Assembly: GCF_011044255.1 (NCBI RefSeq)
Contig: NZ_CP049107.1
Coordinates: 3,283,001-3,347,000 of the forward strand
Origin: Rhizorhabdus phycosphaerae
Lineage (GTDB): Bacteria; Pseudomonadota; Alphaproteobacteria; Sphingomonadales; Sphingomonadaceae
Length of the DNA: 64,000 nt
Reading direction: 5' to 3'
Shown: positions 33,003 to 41,365 of the stretch, piece by piece
Layout of the letters: each line of letters starts with the position of its first letter
Numbering within the stretch: position 1 is the stretch's first letter
Program-made: the position numbers and the translations under genes
The notes under the pieces: model-generated
Told to the model about the DNA's origin: nothing
The model's database searches: none
Seen by the model: only the letters and a program-made list of their open reading frames with translations

Positions 33003-33863
33003 ATGTCCCAAGCCCTGCCTGCCGAGCTACTTGCCAAGGAGCCATTCGAGATTCGCCCGTTGCAGCCGACGATCGGCGCAGAGATCCATGGTGTCGATCT
33101 GCGCCAGCCCCTGTCGCCGGAACAGCGCGATGCGCTGAGGCAGGCGGTGCTTCGATACAAAGTCGTCTTCTTCCGCGACCAGCAGCTCGACAATGACAGT
33201 CATGCGGCCTTCGCCGCCAATTTCGCTCCGCTCTACACCCACCCGAGCACGACGCGCGATCCGAAGGTTGCACCGATCCACCGGATCGCGGCGATCGATG
33301 CCGCGAAATATGAGAAGCGCATCCATCGCGACGTGCTGCCGGGCGACGCCTATCACAGCGATACGAGCTGGCGGCTGGTCCCGACCTGGGGCGCGGTGCT
33401 GCGCGCCGTCACCCTGCCCGAGACCGGAGGCGACACGATCTGGGTGGACGCCAACCTCGCCTATGAGGGCCTGTCTTCGGAATTGAAGGAGCGGCTCGAT
33501 CAGCTTCACGTGACCCATGATTTCCGCGAAGCGCTGCACGACGCCGGCCATGATTACCCGATCGTCGCGCATCCCGTCGTCCGCACCCATCGCGAAACCG
33601 GCCAGAAGATACTCTGGGTCAACTTCACCCAAAGACCCCAGATACTCGGCGTCGAGCTTTCCGAGAGCAAGGCGATCCTCGACGAGATATTGCGTCAGTA
33701 TAAGAGGCCGGAGTTTCAGGTACGCTTCTCCTGGCGGCCGGGCTCGGTGGCGTTCTGGGATAACCGGGCTGCGGTTCATTACGCGGTGAAGAATTACGGC
33801 GACTTCCCCCGCCATCTCGAGCGCGTGCTGATCGCGGACGAGCCGCTCTACGCCGACCTCTGA
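33003..33863 (+). CDS. TauD/TfdA-family 2-oxoglutarate/Fe(II) dioxygenase
   Basis: This 286-residue protein shows the TauD pattern: GAEIHGVDLRQPL near the N-terminus, iron ligands in YHSDTSW (H-x-D), the substrate-lid region after it, and the distal histidine in NRAAVHYAV, with the 2-oxoglutarate arginine in HLERVLI. Such enzymes hydroxylate the carbon next to sulfonate or sulfate, releasing sulfite or sulfate. The start at 33003 has GGAGA about 6 nt upstream; an ATG at 32988 would add five residues. It ends before a strong terminator, so it is probably monocistronic. Taurine itself or an alkyl sulfate are both possible substrates. Confidence 0.92.
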   Translation: MSQALPAELLAKEPFEIRPLQPTIGAEIHGVDLRQPLSPEQRDALRQAVLRYKVVFFRDQQLDNDSHAAFAANFAPLYTHPSTTRDPKVAPIHRIAAIDAAKYEKRIHRDVLPGDAYHSDTSWRLVPTWGAVLRAVTLPETGGDTIWVDANLAYEGLSSELKERLDQLHVTHDFREALHDAGHDYPIVAHPVVRTHRETGQKILWVNFTQRPQILGVELSESKAILDEILRQYKRPEFQVRFSWRPGSVAFWDNRAAVHYAVKNYGDFPRHLERVLIADEPLYADL

Positions 33864-33885
33864 TCGACCGGAGCACGTCCAGCGG

Positions 33886-33916
33886 AAGGGCGTCGGTGCG
33901 AACCGGCGCCCTTTTT
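33886..33916 (+). terminator. Rho-independent terminator of the TauD-family gene
   Basis: A 12-bp stem (AAGGGCGTCGGT with ACCGGCGCCCTT, one G-U pair) is capped by a GCGA tetraloop and followed by a T-run. It lies 22 bp after the stop codon. Confidence 0.9.
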
Positions 33917-34058
33917 CATGTGCACATCGGCCATAAAAGCTGTCGTTTCGCTGGGGGAAGAGTTTCTTCATCGCCGCCTTTCGCTGCGAATTATCGCCCT
34001 GTTTTCAAGGGAGGCGGACCCATGATTAGCGCCGCTAATAGACCCTAGAAGTTTTTTT

Positions 34059-34073
34059 CTATTGAAACGATAG
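34059..34073. promoter_or_regulatory. LysR-type box (T-N11-A) upstream of the SsuA-type gene
   Basis: CTATTGAAACGATAG is a CTAT-N7-ATAG inverted repeat with T-N11-A, 23 nt ahead of the ATG of the substrate-binding lipoprotein gene. It shares arm sequence and spacing with the site at 25420-25434. Confidence 0.5.
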
Positions 34074-34096
34074 AGATAAACTGGCGGTTGGCCGAC

Positions 34097-35101
34097 ATGG
34101 AAAACGCTCTCAGAAAATCCGCTTTGCGCCTGCGCCTCCCTTTGCTCCTCGCACTGGCGAGTCTCGGCCTGTCGGCCTGTGGAAAAGGCACGGCGGACGA
34201 TGTGCCGACGCTGCATGTCGGCAGCCAGCGCGGCGGTACGAAGGCGGTCATGCTGGCGAGCGGTGCGCTGGAAGGTGCGAACTACCGGATCGAATGGTCC
34301 GAGTTTGCGGCGGCGCAGCCCCTGCTCGAGGCTATCGGAGCAGGCGCGGTCGATGTCGGCGTAGCGGGCGACGCCCCCTTCATCTTCGCCTATCAGAGCG
34401 GCAGCCCGGTCAAGGCCGTATCGGCGCAATATGCAGTGGAGCGCCCGCGCGGGGCGCTGTCGCTGCTCGTACCGCCCGGCTCGACCGCAAAGACGCTACG
34501 CGACCTGAAGGGCCGGAAGGTGGCAACCACCCGCGGCTCGATCGGCCATTATCTGATCCTGCGGGCACTCCAGCAGGAAGGCCTTCCGGCCGACTGGCTG
34601 ACAATCACCTTCCTCACCCCCGGGGACGCCCGTGCGGCTTTCGTTTCCGGGGCGATCGACGGCTGGGCGACCTGGACGCCCTATGTGAAGCCGGCCATCG
34701 ACGCCGGCGCCCGCAGCATCGTGGACGGTAAGGATCTCGTCCGGGGCTATGGGTTCGACGTTGCCAATGAAAAGGCGATCGGTGCGAAGCGTGCCATCCT
34801 GGCGGACTTCCTGCAGCGCGAAGCGAAAGCGCTCGACTGGGCCAAGCGCAACAAGGACGCATTCGGGCGGCTGCTGGCCCAGGAAACGGGTCTGCCGCTC
34901 GATGTCGCGACCGATTATGCCGACAAGAACGGACGCACCGTGGTCGCGATCGACGACCAGCTGGTCGCGGACCAGCAAAAGGTGATCGACGGATTCCGCG
35001 CTGCCGGCGCCATCAAAGGCGACAGGCCGCTCACGGGCGCGTTCGACCGAAGTTTCGCTCCGGCAGCCGCCGGGGCCGCACAGGATCGCGCCACGCCATG
35101 A
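34097..35101 (+). CDS. ABC transporter substrate-binding lipoprotein, SsuA/TauA-type
   Basis: This 334-residue protein has a lipoprotein signal ending LSAC (lipobox), then a type-2 periplasmic binding fold: LHVGSQRGGTKAVML, FAAAQPLLEAIGAGAVDVGVAGDAPFIFA and LRDLKGRKVATTRGSIGHYL are typical of SsuA. It would capture an organosulfur anion and pass it to the SsuC/SsuB-type transporter, whose genes sit 7-9 kb upstream without a binding protein of their own. The start is the ATG at 34097 (a TTG lies three codons earlier). The unit continues to the TonB receptor gene 60 bp downstream, with a small GCCGGC hairpin between. Confidence 0.92.
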   Translation: MENALRKSALRLRLPLLLALASLGLSACGKGTADDVPTLHVGSQRGGTKAVMLASGALEGANYRIEWSEFAAAQPLLEAIGAGAVDVGVAGDAPFIFAYQSGSPVKAVSAQYAVERPRGALSLLVPPGSTAKTLRDLKGRKVATTRGSIGHYLILRALQQEGLPADWLTITFLTPGDARAAFVSGAIDGWATWTPYVKPAIDAGARSIVDGKDLVRGYGFDVANEKAIGAKRAILADFLQREAKALDWAKRNKDAFGRLLAQETGLPLDVATDYADKNGRTVVAIDDQLVADQQKVIDGFRAAGAIKGDRPLTGAFDRSFAPAAAGAAQDRATP

Positions 35102-35161
35102 GGTCGATCTGATCCACGCCGGCGGAAAGCCGGCCAACCACCAACATCTACGGGGAACGAC

Positions 35162-37699
35162 ATGAAACCGATATTCTATGCTGGCGCCGCCGCGATCGCG
35201 GTCGGCGGATGGGGAAGTCTTGCCTATGCCGCCGAGGCACCGGCCGGTGCCGTTACGCCGGGTGGCGAAGCCGACGGCGCGGATGGAGCGGACGGGGCTA
35301 CGATCGTGGTGACGGGGTCGCGCAGCCGCACGGCGCGCACCGTCGCCGACAGCCCGGTTCCGATCGACGTGATCACGCCCACCGAGCTGCGCGCCACCGG
35401 CGGCGCGGGTCTCAAGGAGGTGCTGGGCAACATCATCCCCTCGCTGACCATGCCCGCGCTCGGCGGCGGCGGCACCTCGGCAAGCGTCCGTCCGATCTCG
35501 ATCCGGGGCCTCTCGGGCGACTATCTGCTCGTGCTCGTAAACGGCAAGCGCCGTCATACGACCTCGCTGATCAACAATCTCTCGCGCATTTCGGGCGGCT
35601 CCACGCCGGTCGACATCGACCTGATTCCCACCAATGCAGTGGGCCGGATCGAGGTGCTGCGTGACGGTGCCGCCGCGCAATATGGTTCGGATGCAATCTC
35701 GGGCGTCATCAATATCATCCTGGACGACCGCCCCGAGGGCGGCGAGTTCACCGCGCAGGCGGGCCAGCTCTACGAGAAAGGGGCGCAGCTGCTTCAGCAG
35801 ACGATCGGCTATGGCACGAAGCTGGGCGACGGCGGTTTCATCCGCTTCGCCATCGAAGGGCGCTATCGCGACCGCGCGAAGAGCTCCGCCGAACCCGTGC
35901 CCAGGCTCTACCCGCTGGTGAACGGCCAGCCCGACCCACGCGAAGCCAATGCCGACCACCTCATCGCCGGCGGCTACGGCCGGTCCAACCGCGACAAGAT
36001 GATCAACAGCTCGCTCAATCTGTCGGTCCCGGTTGGAAGCGCCGACATCTACAGCTTCTCGACGCTCAGCTATCGCGACATCAACGACAAGCGCGGCGCC
36101 TATTTCCCGTCTCCGACAGGCTATGGGGGGCAGGCCAACCCGACCGGCTTCAACGCGCTGCCGCAGCTCTATCCTGCCGGCTTCCAGGCGCGGCGGCGCA
36201 TCTGGGAATGGGATTATCAAACGGCGCTGGGCGTCAAGGGCGAGCTCGCCGGCTGGAACTATGATGTCTCGTCGAGCTACGGCAAGGACCACGTCAAGCT
36301 GGGCGCCGTGGGGACGCTCAATCCGACATTGGGCCCGTCGAGCCCCACCGAGTTTCTGATGGGACGGCAGATCCAGACGCTCTGGGTCAACAATGTCGAC
36401 CTCTCGCATGAATATGACATCGGCTTCGCCGAGCCGCTGACGCTGGCCGTGGGCGCCGAACATCGCTGGGAGCGCTTCCAGAACAAGGCCGGTGAACCCG
36501 ACAGCTATCGCGACGGCGGCTATGTGATCCCCAATGACGGCACCGCCTATGGCCAGCTGTACGGCGGGCGTTCCCCGTCGCCTGGCCTCGTGTCCTTCAC
36601 CGGCACATCGCCGGCCGATGCGACCTCGCTCAGCCGCAACAATCTGGCAGCCTATGTCGACCTGTCGACCAACGTGACAAAGGCATGGTTCGTCGGCGTG
36701 GCCGGCCGTTTCGAACATTATGACGACAGCGCCGGCAACACCGTGTCGGGCAAGATTTCGACGCGCTACGAGATCCTGCCGGGCTTCGCGCTGCGCGGGG
36801 GCATCAACACGGGTTTCCGCGCGCCGTCGCTGGCGCAGACCGGTTTCTCCACGACGCAGAACACGGTGACGATCATTGGCACCCAGCGTGTCAACACGAC
36901 CTCCAAATTCCTGCCCGTCAACAGCGTCGCAGCGCAGGCTTTGGGTGCCCGTGCACTCAAGCCCGAAAAGTCGCTGAACTACACGCTCGGCTTCACCTTC
37001 GAGCGGGAGCCGGCGCGGCTGACCGTGGATGCCTATCAGATCAAGGTCGACGACCGGATCGTGAAGACCGAGTTCCTCGGCACCGCCTCGAACGGGGGCA
37101 GCGCGATCCGTACGATCCTGATCGCAAACGGGGTCACCGGGGTCGACAGCGCGCAGTTCTTCGCCAACGCGATCGACACCCGTACGCGCGGCATCGACGT
37201 GGTGGCGGAATATAATCTGCGGAGCACGGCGCTCGGCAATTTCCGGCTCAACGCGGCATTCAGCTACAACAAGACGAAGATCACCGACATCATCGCCAAT
37301 CCGAGCCAGCTGGCGTCGCTCAACGTTACCCTGTTCGGGCGGCAGGCGCAGCGCGATCTCGTCGTCGCTACGCCGCGGACCAAGCTGGTGCTGACCAACG
37401 ACTGGTCCTCCGGCAGGCTCCACGCACTCGCCCGCCTGACCCGGTTCGGCTCCTACATCGAATCGTCGAACGTCGCGACCGGCGACCGCCGCTTCGGCGC
37501 GAAATGGATCGCCGATCTGGATGTGGGCTATGATGTCAGCGAGAATGTCACGCTGTCGGTCGGCGCGAACAACCTGTTCGACACCTATCCCGACCGCAAC
37601 GGCATCATCGCTGCCGACGGATCGGGCGCCTATGGCAACTTCGCGCCCTTTGGGCTGAGCGGCGGCTTCTATTATGCGCGCGCGAGCGTGACCTTCTGA
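35162..37699 (+). CDS. TonB-dependent receptor of the organosulfur cluster
   Basis: This 845-residue receptor has a signal peptide (MKPIFYAGAAAIAVGGWGSL and on to an AYA site), the TonB-box-like ATIVVTGSR, and a plug with RGLSGDYLLVLVNGKRRHTT and IEVLRDGAAAQYGSDAISGVI. The barrel ends in ARASVTF. It is a paralogue of the receptor at 16697-19183. Its place directly behind the SsuA-type lipoprotein gene implies active outer-membrane uptake of the same compound, pointing to a substrate too large or too scarce for porins. This is inference. Confidence 0.93.
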   Translation: MKPIFYAGAAAIAVGGWGSLAYAAEAPAGAVTPGGEADGADGADGATIVVTGSRSRTARTVADSPVPIDVITPTELRATGGAGLKEVLGNIIPSLTMPALGGGGTSASVRPISIRGLSGDYLLVLVNGKRRHTTSLINNLSRISGGSTPVDIDLIPTNAVGRIEVLRDGAAAQYGSDAISGVINIILDDRPEGGEFTAQAGQLYEKGAQLLQQTIGYGTKLGDGGFIRFAIEGRYRDRAKSSAEPVPRLYPLVNGQPDPREANADHLIAGGYGRSNRDKMINSSLNLSVPVGSADIYSFSTLSYRDINDKRGAYFPSPTGYGGQANPTGFNALPQLYPAGFQARRRIWEWDYQTALGVKGELAGWNYDVSSSYGKDHVKLGAVGTLNPTLGPSSPTEFLMGRQIQTLWVNNVDLSHEYDIGFAEPLTLAVGAEHRWERFQNKAGEPDSYRDGGYVIPNDGTAYGQLYGGRSPSPGLVSFTGTSPADATSLSRNNLAAYVDLSTNVTKAWFVGVAGRFEHYDDSAGNTVSGKISTRYEILPGFALRGGINTGFRAPSLAQTGFSTTQNTVTIIGTQRVNTTSKFLPVNSVAAQALGARALKPEKSLNYTLGFTFEREPARLTVDAYQIKVDDRIVKTEFLGTASNGGSAIRTILIANGVTGVDSAQFFANAIDTRTRGIDVVAEYNLRSTALGNFRLNAAFSYNKTKITDIIANPSQLASLNVTLFGRQAQRDLVVATPRTKLVLTNDWSSGRLHALARLTRFGSYIESSNVATGDRRFGAKWIADLDVGYDVSENVTLSVGANNLFDTYPDRNGIIAADGSGAYGNFAPFGLSGGFYYARASVTF

Positions 37700-37750
37700 G
37701 GTGCACAGTTGGAGAGTGTCCCAAGCCTGCTCTTCAAATTTTCAGAAGCC

Positions 37751-37788
37751 GGTGCCCGACCATTCCAGGCAATGGATGGTCGGGCACC
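37751..37788. terminator. Candidate terminator hairpin after the TonB receptor gene
   Basis: Perfect 13-bp arms (GGTGCCCGACCAT 37751-37763, ATGGTCGGGCACC 37776-37788) surround a 12-nt loop, 52 bp after the receptor stop. No U-run follows, so termination may need Rho or the hairpin may protect the 3' end. Confidence 0.55.
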
Positions 37789-37995
37789 GATCCAGGGTCG
37801 ACCTGCCTGCCGCTTACCCTGCGATCATGACGACAGTCCCGCAGTCTGATGATCCGATACCAATTTCTGATTACCCGCGGACGGACCTTTCCGGGATCAC
37901 ATCGGCTGTCGCGATCATGCGCAGGAACGACTGCGCCGACACTGCACCGCTGACACGGCAGAGGAGCTTAAATTCTGGTGAAAATCGGCGTGGGT

Positions 37996-38071
37996 TGGTG
38001 GAGCTGAGGGGAATCGAACCCCTGACCTCTGCAGTGCGATTGCAGCGCTCTCCCATCTGAGCTACAGCCCC
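37996..38071 (-). tRNA. tRNA-Ala (anticodon CGC)
   Basis: The 76-nt cloverleaf reads GGGGCTG at the 5' acceptor and CAGCTCC plus encoded CCA at the 3' end. The acceptor includes G3-U70, the alanine identity pair. The D-arm is GCTC/GAGC, the anticodon stem CTGCA/TGCAG with loop ATCGCAC (anticodon CGC, reading GCG), and the T-arm AGGGG-TTCGATT-CCCCT. The gene stands alone; no integrase or att-like repeat was seen beside it. Confidence 0.97.
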
Positions 38072-38210
38072 GCACGCCGGGCGCATCCTCTAGCGGGAGG
38101 CGCGATCCGATGCAACAGCCCATGATGCGCAGGCGGCGATTTCGTCGCCCAAGCGTTTCGCTTGCGACGAACCGTCGGTCGTTTTCTGCTCCCTTTCTGT
38201 CGCCAGGGCC

Positions 38211-38236
38211 GGAACGGCCAAAGCCGGGCGGTCGTT
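38211..38236 (+). promoter_or_regulatory. EcfG-type (general stress response) promoter candidate
   Basis: GGAAC (38211-38215) and CGTT (38233-38236) are separated by 17 bp, matching the alphaproteobacterial EcfG consensus GGAAC-N16/17-CGTT. It sits about 60 bp before the start of the DUF2171 gene, a sensible leader length. A match this short can occur by chance. Confidence 0.5.
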
Positions 38237-38296
38237 TTCGCGACATCCTTCCCAGGGCAAACGCCCGGGAAAATCACGCCAGAGCAGGAGGATGTC

Positions 38297-39166
38297 ATGG
38301 GTTACGAACGTAGCAGCCGCTATTATCGGGACGATCAGGACCGGCGCTATGGATATGGTTATCGTGAGCGCGATCGCGACGAGGAACGCGGTTATCGCGC
38401 TCGGTCCGACTATGATCGCGGCTATGGCGATCGAGGCTATTCGCGGCCGCGCGATTATGACGAGGATCGCGGATTTTTCGATCGTGCCGGAGACGAGGTG
38501 CGCTCCTGGTTCGGTGACGAAGAAGCGGAGCGTCGGCGGCGCTGGGACGAGCGGCTGCGCGACCGTGAAGACGAGCGGCGCTACGGAGCGTCGGGCGGTG
38601 GCTTCGCCGCTTCCAGTTCCGGCTATGGCGCGCGTGGCGGCTATCTCGGCGCCTCAAGCGGCTATGCATCCGACTATGGCGCCGGCCGGGGTGCGGGTGC
38701 CACCAGCAGCTGGGGCCTGGGCGCCGGTCGCGACCATGACGGCTGGGGTCAGGACCCCAATTACAGCCAGTGGCGTCGCCGCCAGATGGAGGAACTCGAT
38801 CGCGACTATGATGACTATCGCCGCGAGAATCAGAGCCGCTTCGAAAGCGACTTCGGCAGCTGGCGCTCGACCCGGCAGGGGCAACGTAGCGCCATCCGCC
38901 AGGCCCGTGAGCATCAGGAAGTCGTCGGCTCGGATGGCACCCATGTCGGAACCGTCGATCATGTCCGCGGCGACCGTATCCTGCTGACCAAGACCGACAA
39001 GGATGCCGGCGGACGGCACCATTCTATCCCCTGCAGCTGGATCGCCGAGGTCGGCACCGAGGTGAAGCTCAACCGCACCGCCGAGCAGGCACAGGCGGCG
39101 TGGAAGGACGAGGAGCGGAACGAAGGGCCGCATAATCTGAACCGGGCCTTTTCGGGCACTTACTGA
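38297..39166 (+). CDS. DUF2171 domain protein with Arg/Asp/Tyr-rich N-terminus
   Basis: This 289-residue protein has a disordered, strongly polar N-terminal half rich in R, D, Y and G (RYGYGYRERDRDEERGY repeats), containing an SWFGDEEAERRRRWDE motif near residue 75. The C-terminal about 75 residues (VGSDGTHVGTVDHVRGDRILLTK) form a PRC-barrel-like DUF2171 domain. Such proteins are often stress-linked in sphingomonads; the molecular role is unknown. The start is at 38297 with AGGAGG about 6 nt upstream (an out-of-frame ATG at 38292 is not used). An EcfG-like promoter precedes it and a UUCG terminator follows. Confidence 0.85.
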   Translation: MGYERSSRYYRDDQDRRYGYGYRERDRDEERGYRARSDYDRGYGDRGYSRPRDYDEDRGFFDRAGDEVRSWFGDEEAERRRRWDERLRDREDERRYGASGGGFAASSSGYGARGGYLGASSGYASDYGAGRGAGATSSWGLGAGRDHDGWGQDPNYSQWRRRQMEELDRDYDDYRRENQSRFESDFGSWRSTRQGQRSAIRQAREHQEVVGSDGTHVGTVDHVRGDRILLTKTDKDAGGRHHSIPCSWIAEVGTEVKLNRTAEQAQAAWKDEERNEGPHNLNRAFSGTY

Positions 39167-39202
39167 GCCCTGACGGTGGTCCGGCCGCACGACGGCTGGG
39201 AG

Positions 39203-39235
39203 AGGGGTCGGTCTTCGGATCGGCCCCTTTGCTTT
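39203..39235 (+). terminator. Rho-independent terminator of the DUF2171 gene
   Basis: An 11-bp stem (AGGGGTCGGTC with GATCGGCCCCT, two G-U pairs) closed by a TTCG tetraloop is followed by TTGCTTT, 36 bp after the stop. Confidence 0.85.
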
Positions 39236-39243
39236 GCAATCCG

Positions 39244-40425
39244 ATGACGGCCCCTCTTGATGCGGTGCAGCATCGCGCCCACTATGGTGCTATGGCCGAA
39301 CCCGAACCCGCCAGGCAGGCTGCGACAGGCCTGCCTCTTCCCGACAGCGTCGCGCTGGTGTTGCAGGGCGGTGGAGCCCTGGGGGCTTATCAGGTCGGCG
39401 TGTTCGAAGCGCTCGATGCCGCGAGGATCCAGATCGACTGGGTGGCCGGCATTTCGATCGGCGCCGTCAATGCCGCACTGATCGCGGGCAATCCCTGCGA
39501 GCGCCGGCTGGAGCGGCTGCACGCCTTCTGGGACAAGATCACCGAAGCGATCCCGGCGATCGCACTGTTTAATGGGGATTTCGGGCGGGAGGCGCTGCAC
39601 GAAAGCGCGGCCGCACTGGTGGCCACCTTCGGCGTACCAGGCTTCTTTCGTCCGCGGCTCATTCCGCCGGCCTTCGCGCCGGCAGGGTCGATGGCGGCGC
39701 TCAGCGTCTATGACAGCGCCCCGCTGCGCGACACGCTCGACGCATTGGTCGACTGGGACCTGCTCAACGACGGGCCGATGCGCTTCTCGGTCGGCGCGGT
39801 CGAGGTGGAGAGCGGCAATTTCCGCTATTTCGACAACCGCACCGATCGCATCGACGCGCGCCACGTCATGGCGTCTGGCGCACTCCCCCCGGGCCTGCCG
39901 CCGGTCGAGATCGACGGCAAGCTGTGGTGGGACGGCGGTCTCGTATCGAATACCCCGCTCAGCCACATCGTCGAAAACCAGACCGAGGACATGCTGGCCT
40001 TCCAGATCGATTTGTTCGCGGCTTCTTCCGAACCGCCCCGCACGATCTTCGACGTCATGGCGCGCGAGAAGGAAATCCGCTTTTCCAGCCGCACGCGGCA
40101 GATATCCGACCAGCTCATCCGCAGCCGGCGGGATCAGCAGCTCATCGCACGGTTGCTCGACAAGCTCCCGGCGGACATGGCGGACGACCCCGACGTGGTG
40201 GCGCTGCGAGATCGCGCTCGTACGTCCAGCCTCAGTCTCGTCCAGCTGATCTACCGCGCCAATCGCTGGGAAGGCGGCTCGCGCGACTATGAATTCTCGC
40301 AGCGGACGATGCGCGACCATATCGCCGCTGGGCGTGCAGCCATCGCCGAGACGATGAGCAATTCCGAACTGCTCGCCCGTAACATCTATGACGGCCGCAC
40401 CGCCGCCTTCGACCTGACCCGCTGA
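39244..40425 (+). CDS. Patatin-like phospholipase/acyl hydrolase
   Basis: This 393-residue protein has the patatin core: oxyanion loop GGGALGAYQ, nucleophile GISIG (serine in G-x-S-x-G) and the DGG dyad aspartate (WWDGGLVSN). A DUF3734-like C-terminal region follows. It hydrolyses lipid acyl esters or possibly polyhydroxybutyrate. No clear Shine-Dalgarno precedes either ATG (39244 or 39292), so the start is uncertain by 16 residues. It lies 44 bp before a 3-hydroxybutyrate dehydrogenase gene on the same strand, which suggests a shared role in PHB or lipid mobilisation. Confidence 0.9.
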   Translation: MTAPLDAVQHRAHYGAMAEPEPARQAATGLPLPDSVALVLQGGGALGAYQVGVFEALDAARIQIDWVAGISIGAVNAALIAGNPCERRLERLHAFWDKITEAIPAIALFNGDFGREALHESAAALVATFGVPGFFRPRLIPPAFAPAGSMAALSVYDSAPLRDTLDALVDWDLLNDGPMRFSVGAVEVESGNFRYFDNRTDRIDARHVMASGALPPGLPPVEIDGKLWWDGGLVSNTPLSHIVENQTEDMLAFQIDLFAASSEPPRTIFDVMAREKEIRFSSRTRQISDQLIRSRRDQQLIARLLDKLPADMADDPDVVALRDRARTSSLSLVQLIYRANRWEGGSRDYEFSQRTMRDHIAAGRAAIAETMSNSELLARNIYDGRTAAFDLTR

Positions 40426-40469
40426 ACGCCCGCCCCCTTCTTCCAGACACCGCCAAGGAGTTCGACAGC

Positions 40470-41255
40470 ATGTTTCTCAAGGGCAAGACCGCTCTGATCA
40501 CCGGTTCGACCTCGGGCATCGGCCTGGCCTATGCCAAATATCTCGCCGCCGAAGGCGCGAATGTCGTCATCAACGGCTTCGGCGATGCCGACGCGATCGA
40601 GCAGGAGCGCAAAGCCCTCGAAGCATCGAGCGGTGCGGCGGCGCTCTACAGCGGCCATGATCTCACGAAGGCGGACCAGATCGAGGCGATGATGTCGGAA
40701 GCTGCCGAGGCCTTCGGCGGCGTCGACATCCTGATCAACAATGCCGGCGTGCAGCATGTCGCTTCGGTCGAGGAGTTCCCGGTCGACAAGTGGAACCTCA
40801 TCATCGCGCTGAACCTGACGAGCGCCTTCCACACGACGCGCCTCGCATTGCCCTGGATGAAGTCGCGCAAATGGGGACGGATCATCCAGACGGCCTCCGC
40901 TCATTCGCTCACGGCCTCGCCGTTCAAATCGGCCTATGTCACCGCCAAACATGGCCTTGCCGGCTTTACCAAGACGGTTGCACTCGAGACCGCGACCTTT
41001 GGCATAACCGCGAACTGCATCAGCCCTGGCTATGTCTGGACCCCGCTCGTCGAGAAGCAGATCCCCGACACCATGAAGGCGCGGAACATGACGCGCGAGC
41101 AGGTGATGAACGACGTGCTGCTGGCGGGCCAGCCGACCAAGCAGTTCGTGACCGTCGAGCAGGTTGCGGCCATGGCGCTCTATCTCTGTCGCGACGAGGC
41201 GGCCGCGATCACGGGGACCAACATCTCGATCGATGGAGGCTGGACTGCCCAGTGA
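40470..41255 (+). CDS. bdhA: D-3-hydroxybutyrate dehydrogenase (SDR)
   Basis: This 261-residue SDR matches 3-hydroxybutyrate dehydrogenases throughout: ITGSTSGIG, NNAGVQHVA, SAHSLTASPFKSAYVTAKHG (S-Y-K triad), and the family-specific NCISPGYVWTPLVEKQI. It oxidises D-3-hydroxybutyrate to acetoacetate with NAD+, feeding PHB-derived carbon to central metabolism. AAGGAG lies upstream of the ATG. It is probably co-transcribed with the patatin gene before it. Confidence 0.93.
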   Translation: MFLKGKTALITGSTSGIGLAYAKYLAAEGANVVINGFGDADAIEQERKALEASSGAAALYSGHDLTKADQIEAMMSEAAEAFGGVDILINNAGVQHVASVEEFPVDKWNLIIALNLTSAFHTTRLALPWMKSRKWGRIIQTASAHSLTASPFKSAYVTAKHGLAGFTKTVALETATFGITANCISPGYVWTPLVEKQIPDTMKARNMTREQVMNDVLLAGQPTKQFVTVEQVAAMALYLCRDEAAAITGTNISIDGGWTAQ

Positions 41256-41365
41256 GGGGAAGCCGCGCGTCCCCGGATCTTGCGTAAATCGCTGAAAAGC
41301 TAGGCTTGCCAAGCATGGCGTGGGCGGGCAGGCTGCCGTTTCCGGGGGCTTGAGGAGACGATTGC

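Noticed and set aside
34496-37423. Minus-strand frame of 975 codons opposite the SsuA-type and TonB receptor genes
   Set aside because: Antisense of two well-supported genes; no recognisable domain and typical shadow composition.
24416-38000. Sulfur island as recent horizontal transfer
   Set aside because: GC content and codon use look like the rest of the window, and no mobile-element genes flank it.
37996-38071. tRNA-Ala as an integration site for a genomic island
   Set aside because: No integrase, no direct repeat of the tRNA end and no composition change were seen on either side.
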